Source of the DNA: Acanthochlamys bracteata
Taxonomy: Eukaryota > Streptophyta > Magnoliopsida > Pandanales > Velloziaceae
Length of the DNA: 64,000 bases
Reading direction: 5' to 3'
Assembly (NCBI GenBank): GCA_019914995.1
Contig: CM034138.1
Coordinates: forward strand, 7,012,535-7,076,534
Below are positions 39,837 to 52,140 of this stretch, piece after piece. Positions within the stretch are counted from its first letter, which is position 1. Every line of letters begins with the position of its first letter. The notes beneath the pieces are model-generated. The model saw nothing but the letters and a program-made list of their open reading frames with translations, ran no database searches and was not told where the DNA came from. The position numbers were made by a program, and so were the translations under genes.

Positions 39837-42800
39837 GATTGATTTTGCAACACAGAGAGAGAGAGAGGTAGCTCTATATATCTCGGAGTTGAAGAAGATG
39901 ATGAGGGAGTTTTTGTGTCCGTGGTTAGAGTTGATAAGGAAACTTTGACTTTTAGGTCAGATAATGTCCATGACCATGGGCAGTGGACTGGAAGTCAACC
40001 TCTGTACATGATTTTCCGAAGCTAAGGAGATGTTTAGGGGTGATTATTAAAAAAAGTTTTTTTTAAAATAGAGATATTTTAAAATTTTTTTAAAATTAAG
40101 TTAATTTTTTTAATTTAAAAAATTAATAAAAATAATTTTATGATATAAATTTTTTATATTATTAAAATTTTTAAAATTTAAAAAATTATAAAATAAAAAA
40201 TTAGAAAAAAAAAGCTATTCCAAATATAGTCTAAGAACCAAGCGGTTCATATCAAATCTCAGGTTTCGTGCGTCTTATTCATCCTAACAATTTATTTTTT
40301 TACTAAAAGATTAGTTACAATTTTTTTTCAATTTTACTTATATATATATATATTGTAATAAAATTTTAAAACATTTATAATTTTTTAATTTAAAAATATA
40401 AAAAGTTTTATATTATAAAGTTTTATTTTTAATTATTTAATTAATTTTAGTCAAAATAATATAGCTTATTTCTAAAAAATTTTAAATACATTTATTTCTT
40501 AAAAAATTATATTGTTAATAAGCACTTCAAATATGCTACGTAACTCTACTTGCACCCTATCAAAAGAATACAAAAATCAATACCAATTCATTTTCTATAA
40601 AAATATAAAATTATTTCTAACATCACTATTTACAGCAATTTATTATCTAATAATTTATTTTTTAATAACTAAACTCTCAGCGTTAGAAAAACACACTACC
40701 GTCTGTGGTTGGATTAAGGCTCTATTTGGCTGTGGTTGGAAATTGGAATAAGCTCGAAAAAAACACGGAACAGTATTTGAAGCATTTGGATATTGCAGCT
40801 ATATACAGTATTTGGTAGTACATATCAAAATACTACTTTTTAAACTTTTTTTATTATATATTTTTTAATATATATTTTATAAGTATTTAAAATTTTTATT
40901 TAGAAATTTAAATATTATAGAAAAATTTTACGTAATAAAATATTTTTATTATATATTTTTATTATTTTCTAAAAATAAAAAAATAAAACTTATTTTTCAA
41001 AAAAATAAAAATATTTTTTATTTTAAAAAATTTCTATTTTATAAGTAATTACAAACGCACCGATATTTTAGAATGCTTTTAATAGTATATTTTGAAAAAC
41101 ATCTCATAGATACTTTTCAGAAAAAGGCACGCGGTTGCTTCTTTTTCTTCATGCGAAGTAATTATATTGTCTACCGTAAGTTTTAAAAATACCATATTAT
41201 ATTAATCATTTAAATAATATATAAATTTTAATAATTATTTAATTATATTTTTCAAATTTAATATAATAATAATAATTATATAATCAATATTATTTATATT
41301 AATTATTGATTGATATCAATAATATAATTTGTTAATAAATTTATAAATATTAATACAAATAATTATTTATATAATTTTTACATAATAAATTTATTAAATT
41401 TAAAAAGTAAATAATATATCAAAAAATTAAAAATTTTATAATATATCAATTATTATATATTCAGGCGTATTTCAGTTATTTTATATTTTATATAAAAATA
41501 AATATAAATTTAGTCAAATACTTAATTCAGCTTTCAGTATTAAAAAAATGATATAGTAATAATTTATTCAAATATTTTTCTATATAAAGCTATTTTTATA
41601 GCTAAAATTTTATAGCCGTTTATAGTATTTTAAAATAACTTTCTTTTAAAAGTATAAAAATTTCAGCAGTCCAAACATAGCCATAGGCCCAAAGCGAGTG
41701 CCCTGATGTTAGGAATGTTCGTATGTTGATATCCAAGCGAAAATAATGTTTGAATGAAAAAGCATTTATAAGCTGAAGAAAATAAAAAATTAAAATATGT
41801 TTTCTTATAAAATATCTAAAAAATTTTATAAATTTAAAATAATTTATTTTAAGACTCACAGATGACTCAAAAGTAGAGAAGTTTGAAATTTAGCTACATA
41901 CATGATCAACTTGTCCAAGAGCGTTTGACTAAGCTATAAAAAATATTTTTTATTTTTTATTTTTGTAATATATATTTTTATAATTATTTAGAAATTTTAT
42001 TTAGATTTTAAAAAATATAAAAAATTTTATGTAATAACATCTCTTATTATTTATATTTATTTTATTTTGAAATAAAAAAATAAAAATATTTTTGTTTTAA
42101 AATAATTCTATTTTAAAAGCAGGTAGTAGTTCCACCACCAGCTGCATGAATGCTACCCTTTTAGATAAAAAAATGTTGACCTATTGACTAAAGGCCAGCA
42201 CTAGGATTCCGGGTGCGTTTATTGTTTTTTTTTCCGACGAAATTTTTTAATTTTTAATATATTTTATAATATATATTTTATAAATATTTAAAAATTTATT
42301 TAAATATTTAGAAAGTATAAAAAAATTTTATATAATGATATTTTTTTATTACATATTATTATTTTTTTGGAAATAAAAAAATAAAATTTATTTATGAAAA
42401 AAATAAAAATATTTTAATTTAAAAAACTTTATTTCATAAATAATCCTATATTTTTCAACGCGCATAATGAACACCAGCTTAAATGAAAACCTTAATTTGA
42501 ACCCAATTAAAAAAAGGTGATATTAAAAATATTTATAAAATAAAGTTTTATGAAATAAATATATTTTAAAAAATGAATTTTAAAATAAATATAAAACAAT
42601 AATAAAATTTTTTATGATATTTAATTTATTTAAATAAATTTTATAAATATTATAAAAAAGTATTTAAAATATAAATAAAATTAAATAAATAATTAAAATA
42701 TACTACAAAACGGTGCCTAAGCAAACATCAATGTATGTTTCTGTCACCAAATAGAAACTTTCATTGAAAAGAATTTTAGATAATTTTTAATGAATTGAGT

Positions 42801-43224
42801 GGAACGCTGAATTAGATTCATAGGATTGCTGTTCATTCTTTATTAGCGTGTTTACTAATTCTCTAAACTTCACTTTAATTTATTTTTAATATAACTAAAA
42901 TTTTTTAAATAAAATATTTTTATTATAATTTATTTTTTTAAATTTAATTTTAAAACTTACTAATTTTAATTTAATATTTTAAATTTACTTTTCTAAATTT
43001 CCAAAACTCAAGTTCACTTGCTAACTAAAACTGCCCACAACGGAACCAACCAAGCAATTGATCAGCGTTTGACGAACAAAAACATTTGAAGTCTTGGTCA
43101 AGCAATACACAAAATTCCACTTCCCTGAAAGACACCCCAACTAATAAAGAAAAAATTAAATCCTTTAACCTTCTTCCTCTATGCGACTCTGTCTCTCTTT
43201 TCTACAGAAAACCAATAAACAAAA
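39837..43224. other. Divergent intergenic region between the two LRK10L genes
   Basis: 3.4 kb holding both promoters. A 'gatatatagag' TATA-like motif with a CT-rich patch lies 45-60 bases upstream of gene A. The middle (about 40.0-43.0 kb) is AT-rich with many repeat fragments sharing the 'ttataaaataaaattt' and 'aataaaatattttt' phrases. No intact gene is present. The upstream sequences of the two genes are not obviously alike, so the duplicated segment starts inside exon 1. Confidence 0.55.
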
Positions 43225-46210
43225 ATGTTTCCTTCTTCATCTCTGCATCATCACCATCGTCTTCTTCTTCTGATGCTCTTTCTTTCTTCTACTACCATCA
43301 CCATCTGCGATTATCCGACGGCATGCCATACGAGGACATGCGGCAATATCACCATAAGTTACCCTTTCTGGTTCGAAGACGTTCTCCAGCAAACCAAAAA
43401 CAATCCCTTTTCATTTTGCGGCTATAAGAACTTCACCGTATACTGCTCCGGCGGCTATCCGATAGTTAACCTCGGCGAAGACAACTACACCATCAAGGCG
43501 ATCGACTACGATCAACGAACGGTTAAGCTCGCCGACACGGACGTCTTAAATACTGCTGGAAATTGCCCGAGGGTCCGCCACAACGCTACCGTTTGGGACT
43601 CTGAAAGCCAGTTCAGGTACACAGACGGAGACGCTACGCTTACCTTTTTCTTCGACTGCTCATCGCCGATTGCGAACCTGACGAACCTGCCAGACCTGCC
43701 CACGGTGTTGACGCCAGCGACTTGCTTCTCAGGGGGAAAGTCTGACGTAGGAGAACTATCCTATGTTTTGCGGACAGACGTAATTCTTTGGGACGTATTT
43801 TATGCCCTAAAATGCGATGAGTTGGTGACGGTGAGAGTACTAGAGTCCGAACAGCTCAGAGAATATAGCTGGCTAATCGGAGGAGGGTTCGGTTCGGCGC
43901 TGAAGAATGGGTTTGAGCTTGGATGGACGCAGACGACCGCTGACGGTTGCGGTGGATGCGAGAAGTCCGGTGGGTTTTGTGGCTACAACGTAACCAGCAA
44001 AGGAAGCTACAATTTCACTTGCTACTGCAGCGACGGAGCTCATAGTCAGAACTGCGGCACCACCGGTGAGTCACTTATTGATTTATTACTCAGATGCAGT
44101 TTTGCTAAGAAATCTCACATTTAAGAAAAGAAAATTTATGAAAATTGTTTTATAAAATTTTTAAAATATTAAATAAGCGATAATATTTATATAAAAATTA
44201 TTTATATATTTTCGTTTTAAAAAATATTATTTATAAGTATTTTAAATATTCTCTTAGTCAATAAGAATAAGTAACAGATGCTCATCGATAGGATTGACTA
44301 CAAACAAGATTTGAAGACTTATATAAGCGTCGTTCAAACTTTGAACAAAGGATTTTCCTAAAGAAAATTTTCTTTATAGGAGGAAATTAAAACTCTCTCT
44401 TGCTATTATGTTAAAATTTTAGTCAAAAGAATTCTAGACTCAAGACAATGGCATCTAGGAAACTTCCCTGAATTACTAGTTGCACCTTGACTTGCTAATA
44501 AAGTGATAGAGGTCATCTGCATCTTCTTGGTAGGCACCGGAAGGTTTAGGAATGTTTATAAAATAAAAGTTTAAAATTAAAAATATTTTAAAAACATTTT
44601 AAAATATAAAAAATATTTTTTTATTAAACTAATAATAAAATAAATATTAATAAGATTTTATGATATGTATATATATACATATATATTGTATTTTTTAAAA
44701 TTTTAAATAAATTTATTAAGAAATATTATATTAGAAATACTAGTTATATAATTTGTTATCTCTATCAATCCAGCCGATGTTAACGGGCCTCTTTTTTCAA
44801 AAGCAGGGAATCACACTCGAACAAAAATTATAGTTGGTAAGTTTCTTCACTCATGGTTTCTCCAATATCTTTGTGCCAAAATCATCTTCTCAGATGAATA
44901 GGTTTCTTGATTGTTCCTTTTGTTGCAATATATAACAGGATTTTCTTCTGGAGCTGGTACTTTAGTTCTAGCACTAGCAGTTTTCTTGATATGGTTCAGA
45001 TACAAGAAGCAAAAATACATCTCTGCATCTTCGTCCTATTACCGTTCTGCGTCTTCTGAAACACCTTACAAAGATCCAGAACTTGGAGTGAAGAACCTTC
45101 AGACTCACCAGTTCTCCTACGAGGAGCTCCAACAGGCTACAAACTTCTTTGATGCCTCTAAAGAACTTGGTGATGGCGGATTTGGCACCGTTTACAAAGG
45201 TATCTTTGCTTGATCAAGACTTGCCCTTATGCTTGTTCTGCTACTTTCTTACTGAAATATATGACTCGACATATACAGGCAAACTGCGAGATGGTCGTGT
45301 TGTTGCAGTGAAACGCTTGTATGAGAACAACTGCAAGCGCGTTGAGCAGTTCATCAACGAGGTTGAAATCCTATCTTTTTTGCAGCACCCCAACTTAGTG
45401 CGTCTTTACGGTTGCACGCATTACCAGAGCAGGGAACTTCTGTTAGTCTACGAGTACATCTCAAATGGTACCGTAGCGGATCATCTCCATGGTCCTCGGG
45501 CTCCTGAAGGATTATTGACATGGCCGATTCGGCTAAGCATTGCCATTGAAATAGCCGATGCTCTTTCCTACCTCCATGCAATCGATCCACCGATCATCCA
45601 CCGTGATGTTAAGTCGACCAACATACTGCTAGATGGCAACTTCAGTGTTAAAGTTGCAGATTTCGGGCTTTCGAGACTCTTTCCTACTAATGCAACACAT
45701 GTATCTACGGCTCCTCAAGGAACACCAGGGTATGTAGACCCTGAGTACCATGTGACATACCAGTTGACAGACAAGAGCGACGTCTACAGCTTCGGAGTTT
45801 TTCTTGTAGAACTTATATCGTCGAAACCAGCTGTGGATATTACTAGAAAGAGAAGCGAGATCAATCTGGGGATGATGGCGATCAATAAAATTCAGAGCGG
45901 TGAACTAGAGACGCTTGTTGATCCTGGACTTGGTTTCAAGTCAGACGCAGAAGTTAATAGGATGGTCACAAGGGTGGCAGAGCTTGCATTCCGTTGTTTG
46001 CAGGACGACGGTGAAATGAGGCCTCCAATAAAAGAGGTGCTCGAAGTTTTGAGAGAAATCGAAGGAGGAGCATTTAGTGCCAAGAAAGATGCACAAACTG
46101 AAGATGAAACCGGGGTGGCAGAGAACAAGAAAGTGCAGCATCCGGATTCGCCTACTTCCGTTCAGGACCAGTGGGAGAGCAGGCGAACGACGCCTAACAA
46201 CAGCGGCTAA
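43225..46210 (+). CDS. LRK10L-type receptor kinase, HRD (RD) kinase, divergent-pair member B
   Basis: Four exons (43225-44065, 44807-44836, 44939-45199 and 45279-46210) join in frame to 687 residues. Exon 1 encodes a signal peptide and an ectodomain about 90% identical to that of the minus-strand gene at 39836. A 30-nt microexon encodes a basic linker. Exon 3 encodes a transmembrane helix (~295-312), a juxtamembrane region with SYYRSASSETPY, and the glycine loop start. Exon 4 holds the rest of the kinase: Lys 389, HRDVKSTN (485-492) and DFG (505-507). It is an RD kinase of the LRK10L-1 (At1g18390-like) clade, unlike its partner. An intron splits the glycine loop after VYK. The ligand is unknown; plasma-membrane location is inferred from signal peptide and TM segment. 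Confidence 0.9.
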
Positions 46211-46947
46211 AGGTTTTTCTATGAAGACCTGAACTTGAGAAGTGTAAACTTAAAACCTTTGCCAAGATCATTCTGTGTACTATTCTTGGCAGGTTCTTTT
46301 TGTTACTTGTTTTGATATAACGGAGCTCTTACTGAGAATAGCTACAGGCAGTGAGCGTTATGTACATATGATAACTATTGTGGAATGAAGCAAATCTTAA
46401 GAAATGCCAGAAATCAATTTTCCATAAATTTGAGTACCGGAAAATAACCTTTCACTACCTAGGGAAAGAAATTTATTCATTCCCATTATCTTTCCTGAAG
46501 ATTAAAATTTCCCAACCAAAGACACCCTTACAACATATACAAGATCAAAAATAACTGTGTGTGGGTTTCTTCTAAATACACAAACTTAAGCCAGGGTATA
46601 AGAGAAGAGTTGAGATTAGGTACTCTGTACGGCTTGGATATAACAAACATGCATATCTTCAACAAAGGGGTGCAGATGCACACCAAAAAGTTATCATTCA
46701 GAAGGCAATACATCTATATGTTTCATAAAGGCACTCCCCATCATGGACGGACAAAATGTTTCTTTATTTACAGTTAATAATAATACGATTCCAGCATCAA
46801 ACAATGAAATTTACAGTAACTTTTTTTTCCATTTGATCTTTGTTACTGCAATGACCTGCGATCTGTAAAAGATCGTTGCGACTGATCATTGGCACAGCAG
46901 CTTAATTAGGTTATCTGAGGATTAGAAACATGGTGTTGAGTATTAAC
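46211..46947. other. Convergent 3' region between receptor kinase B and the carboxypeptidase
   Basis: About 740 bases between two converging stop codons. Base composition is more balanced than in the other spacers. It most likely consists mainly of the two 3' UTRs. No open frame here resembles a protein. Confidence 0.6.
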
Positions 46948-49900
46948 CTAAAAGCTTCTGGCAGCTAGCCAACGGCTGTAGAAGGCTAATGCCTCTTGTG
47001 GCTTGTACTCGGGCACAGTATGACCAGCTCCCTGTGCATTAACAGCAATAACAGAAGCAATGAGCAATATCATATCACAAATTGTCTAACATCTGTAGTG
47101 TTTTTTTTTTTTTATAGAAACAGTAGGTATATTCAAAATGGAGTTCCCAATGCATGATTCAGCTAGCATATTCTATATATTATGAAGTATATAGAGAAGT
47201 ACTAAGCAAACCGGCTGACATCCTTTGCAAAATTTAAGTGTAATACCTTTATGGTGAGAAAGGTGAGATTATTCATGTAACCTTGCATATATCTGCAAGA
47301 TAGAAGAAAATACGACTTTTGTAAGTTTTTCTTATGCTTCCAAAAAGTTTGTAAAAGCATGTACCCAAAAAATACAAATCTGTAAAAACAAGATATAAAT
47401 ATGGAGAACGTCATGTAGATACCCGGCAAGTTGACCATCCACATGCCAAGGCCTCCACGAATCAATCACTTGATATCCTAGAGACCTAGTCCATGCTTCG
47501 CTTCCGGTGAATGGGACACACATGTCATGGTCACCACTGCCAAAGGTTGAAAAGGGTAACAAAATGGTCATGAAAAGGAAAATATGAAATGCACAATTTT
47601 ATGAGTGAGTAAAAACAAATTTTCACATTAGTCGATAGAACGAAGGCACTTCTTTTGATCTAGTCATTTTAAGACTCATCATGCAGCCTATAGTTTTACA
47701 TTGGATTTCAATAAAGAATGAGACTCGGGGGCACACCCTGGGTCCCATCTGCATCCCACCTTACTGGTACAACTTGAACTATGTACTGCTTTTTAAATCT
47801 AGGTGGGAAACTGTGTGGATGCACAGTAATATGTATTAATAATTAGAAGTGATATTTAAGCTAGGAACCAATTCTTTTATGCTGATTTGTGTAGATACAG
47901 AAATGGCAGAATCAACATTAGCATAGACAAGATGGGAGCACACTGTGAACACTCTGATTCTTACTATAAAAGTAACTCAGAAAAGAATTGGCAATATTAG
48001 ATCAGAACCTAAAGGAAAGTTGATAAACATATTGCTCTGGATGATATATGTTACCTATATATAAGGGCACGGTATCCTTTAGTTGTAAGGTTCCTGTGAT
48101 ATTTTATCATGCTTCCAGCATCACTATAATAGTTTATCTTTCCCGTACACAACTCCCATGGGCCTGAAACATCTTGCTGGTTTGTTCAAATTCAACAGAA
48201 AGACCAATGAGTATTTAACATGAGACGATATTGTGCGTACTGAAGAACTATTCAACTTACTGGTTGGGCATGAACAGCATTTCTCACTGCATCATTGTTC
48301 AGCCATATTGTAGAAACTCGATCGTCCTACGTGCATATGCCATAATTAACAGTTAGGAAAGGAAGACAAGCTAATTAATTTTATCTGTTGCTTTGTGGTA
48401 ATGAGAAAGAAGGAAAAAAATGAAGAACGGTAAAGAAAAGGAACTTACTGTGCAAGGAACTGAACTGCTGCCTAACTCTGGCCATGTTGGAATGCGTCCT
48501 TCCTTGACGGGAGCCCTCAAAGGCCAAGAACGGCCAAACATCCTTTTTCTCACCGGCAGAGGTCTACTGGTCTCACCAAGTCTTCTAAAACTAGATGGCA
48601 ACCTGCTGTTAGCAGACGTGATTTCACTAACTTGGGGGCTATGATAGCATGGCTCAAGAATGTCATAGATGTTAAGATCATTGAGCTCCTGCACATGAAA
48701 AATGTGGAAATTTACAACTGAAGGTCAATAACCAAGACCACTAAATCTGAAATGTCAAACTACCCAATTGATTCTGTCAAGCTTGTCCTGGCAACTTTGG
48801 TTTACAGGGTTCCAGTAACTCCCATAGCATGCAGAATTTACCTCCTGATGAAAGTAAAGCAACTAACATTAGGCTATTTCATTCCGAAGTTGCAAGAAAA
48901 TCAACAGCCTGAAGCCAAACAAGAATATAGACAATCTAAATTTTAATAATTGAGAAGTTCAGGATTATATCACTTGAAATATGTAAGTATATGCCAATTA
49001 CTGAAAGTTGAAACTATCTTGTTTAGATGAACAAATAGTATGTCACATTGCCACCTGATATAGATCATCAGAAATAAGACCCATTCCATGTGCAAATGGC
49101 ACTAGAGCATCACCATCGAATGCTGCATCAGTAACTCCATTTCCCACCATGTAGCCCTAACAGAATACAAGATCAGCCAGCTCGTTTTAATTAGTTTCAT
49201 AATGTTAGAAGGAATGAGACTAACCTTAAAGTTGAGAACAGGCTTTAGACCTTCTTCAATCCCTGACGCAATGATTTCATGAATCAAAAATCAAGAGAGA
49301 CAAAGAACGTGTATCCTTGGGGAAGGTATAGAAGATAATCAATTACCTTTGACAACTTCATTAGCAAGAGTAGGGACATATACTCCAGCATAGGACTCCC
49401 CAACAATATAGAAAGGGTTATCAAGGTACTCAGGGTAGGCTTCAAACCACTGTTTAGAAATTTTACCACATCATAGACTTATATAGTGCACCATGAATAA
49501 AGCAGCGACATATATCATTCAAGAAATGAATCCAAATCTACGAAACCATAATTTCATATCTAGAAGAGAGAGTATCTTGAATAATTAGGAAATTATAAGA
49601 GTACAACTGCATCAAATACCTACTGAACATATGTAACCTTGCTTTCTTGCCTTACCTTCAGTAGGAAGCTGTGCGTATCAGAAGCAGTTTTCAGGTCTCC
49701 AGTAGTGTAATCTGACACATTGGTCGAGTATGAAAACCCAACACCAACAGGAGAGTCCAAATAGATGATACTAGATACCTGATTAATGAGGTAATCAGCA
49801 GAACATTACAATATCAGCTCCTTCCAACATTCTATTCATTTTTTTATGTTATAAAAAAATAAAAAAATTTATTAAAAAAAAATTAGCTTCATTCTATTAA

Positions 49901-51804
49901 TGTCACCTTTGACCAACTGTATGGATTGAGATGCAATTTCGGTAAGCTTCCTGCTGTACCTGCTTCAAAATTGAAAGGCCCTGCACATATGGACACAGTT
50001 CACACTTTAATTGAGTTACCAATCCAACCAATCTACTAGTACTACTACTACTACTACTACTACTATAATAATAATAATAATAAGGAAGAAACCAATCTAA
50101 TCAAACACCGGTCTCCAAACCTAATGTGTACAGAGAATAATCAAGAGATGTGCATCCCTGGCAAAAAAGGAGCTCTCTCCTATAAATTTCCTGAAGCTCC
50201 AAGTGCTCATAACAAGACATCTTTTGTTCATGATCATTCATAAGAACCCTACAGCATAAGCTATCAGATCATAGCAGATAGAAAGTCAACCACAACTTAT
50301 AGTAGAAATTTGCCAAATAAAAATCTGAGACATGAAAAAATTTCTCTCCGAACCAGATAAGTAGGAAAGAGATATATTCAACTAACCTAAAATTTTCATT
50401 GCGATGGTAACCTAAATTAGGAACAAGATATGCCAACAATATATGGGATAAAACCAAGATGCCTTTTCCTCAAAGCATGAAACCAACACTGAAGTTCATC
50501 TAAGTAAAAAAATAAGAAGGAAGAAGAAGAAGTACCATGCTCATAGACAAATGCATCAAAAGATGAGCAGCCTGGACCACCATTCAGCCAGAGTACAATA
50601 GGGTCCTTGGATGGGTTTCCCTCAGATACCACGAAGTAATAATACAGATTCTTTGCTTGTTCCTCGTCAATCATAATATACCTTCATAGTATAAAGGTTA
50701 AAAAAACAAAGAAACCTTAGTTCCAGTTAATCAAGATTCAACCACCAATATCTAAGAAGCTTTTATAGGTGCTTTTGTGAGTGATTCGAAAGCTGCATCT
50801 CCTCAACTTCATTTATGCAGAAATTCATGAATTGCGAAACCAGTGAATTGGATCGACACTAACTTCCACAGGTATTACCTAATGTAATTTCTTAGTTTAT
50901 ATAGCGTATGAGTACAAGCGGGGTTCAAATGTTTCTTACACCCAATCTACAAAAACCACATTTTTAGAGCAATCTAAACTATCAATAACATCTCAAAAGC
51001 AATCAACATTAATAAAATGATGAACAGTGACCGACAGAAAAACTCTATAAAAACTTGATGAAAGTTCTTGCCTCCTTGGGCATCAAAATATAAATTTCCA
51101 CAAAATGTATAGTATCAATAGGGAAATACAATTGCTTTTCTTTCCATACTTTTTTACAAGATTATCTAAACATTTCACCTGCCATTCAAAGGAAACAGAG
51201 CCCTACTAAGAATTCCAAAAGCTCATTACTAGAATTTTCAGTAAAGTGACCGCCAATAGAAGGGAAAAATAACTTTTCATAAGAATAGTTCACAAACCCA
51301 AGAAATTTCTTAAAGTAAAATCAAGAAAAGAGATATTTATTTTTCATAAGCTTCCTGTCAAGAGACAAAATCTAATCCCCTATTACCCATTTAGTAATCC
51401 ATATCCATTCCAGGTTGGGGAGTCTATAAGCTGTTCAGCAGTGAAAAGCCCCTACTTTATCGGGTTGGTTAGACAAGACGCCAGATAGCAAGAATATTAC
51501 AAAATCTAACTTCTGCAAAGAGAGAAAATTTAAAGCTCTCAATAGCAATTCAACAAGTTTATCACTAACTGGACTTCAACATAATTATTAAAAAAAATAA
51601 GAAAGCAAACAAACTCAGGAGTCGATCTAAAGCAGGGGAATTCTAACTAAATTGATTAACTCACCCAGCGTAGTGGTTTGACGAAAATTTTCCTTCGAAT
51701 CCTGGAAGGTGAGTGACGAGGGCGCTCTCCGGCGCTGCGGCAGCAGCAACGAACAGAGAAGCCGCTGCAACAACGGAGAGCAAGAGGCGAAGAAGAATCG
51801 CCAT
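46948..51804 (-). CDS. Serine carboxypeptidase-like protein (S10 family, SCPL20-like)
   Basis: Fourteen exons: 51804-51665, 50681-50536, 49980-49907, 49778-49656, 49449-49347, 49262-49225, 49156-49055, 48844-48764, 48688-48449, 48326-48261, 48176-48055, 47536-47423, 47292-47247 and 47031-46948. All are GT-AG and join in frame to 492 residues. The N-terminus is a signal peptide (~1-24). The oxyanion motif NGGPGCSS, the nucleophile in GESYAG (Ser 180), Asp in GDHD (413-416) and His 469 in GAGHTVPEY are all present. The wording is closest to Arabidopsis SCPL20, a peptidase-type rather than acyltransferase-type clade. It is secreted or vacuolar by signal peptide. A likely activity is removal of C-terminal residues from peptides; substrates are unknown. 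A compound ACT/TAA microsatellite lies in intron 2. Confidence 0.93.
50041..50083. repeat. Compound (ACT)n(ATA)n microsatellite in intron of the carboxypeptidase gene
   Basis: About eight ACT units run directly into about six ATA units inside intron 2 (between exons ending 50536 and starting 49980). Probably length-polymorphic. Confidence 0.9.
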
Positions 51805-52106
51805 GGATCGAAAAAGCAAGGATTTGCTCCTTCTGCAAATGGAGCCGTAAATGAGTGCAGAGGAGAGTTTCGTTTTTTTGTGTTTGAAAGAAGAAACAGG
51901 ATTTTGTGTGTGGGGCTCGCTAACCGGTAGTAGATAGTATAGTGGTTCGTGGTAAGAGTGGCGTAGTTGCAAAGGCAAAGAAACAAAGTTGCCATTTTTT
52001 ATCATAACAAGTGAGGTTGCTTTTGATTTGTTGTGCTATTCACGTTTAGATGCTTAAAATAAGAACTTCTTAAATTTATTTTTTCATCTAAATATGTGAT
52101 AAAACT

Positions 52107-52134
<28 letters not shown>
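52107..52134. repeat. (TA)n microsatellite
   Basis: TA dinucleotide run of about 14 units upstream of the carboxypeptidase gene. Confidence 0.95.

Positions 52135-52140
<6 letters not shown>

Noticed and set aside
44066-44124. Alternative end of receptor kinase B by reading through the exon 1 donor to a stop
   Set aside because: The GT donor is conserved in the partner gene and the downstream exons keep phase; a short secreted form is possible but unsupported.
50041-50083. CRISPR-like short repeats
   Set aside because: Simple trinucleotide microsatellite in a plant intron; no spacers.
29439-51804. Biosynthetic cluster linking the terpene synthase with the carboxypeptidase-like gene as an acyltransferase
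   Set aside because: No P450, glycosyltransferase or other tailoring gene lies between them, and the carboxypeptidase resembles peptidase-type SCPL20 rather than the acyltransferase clade.
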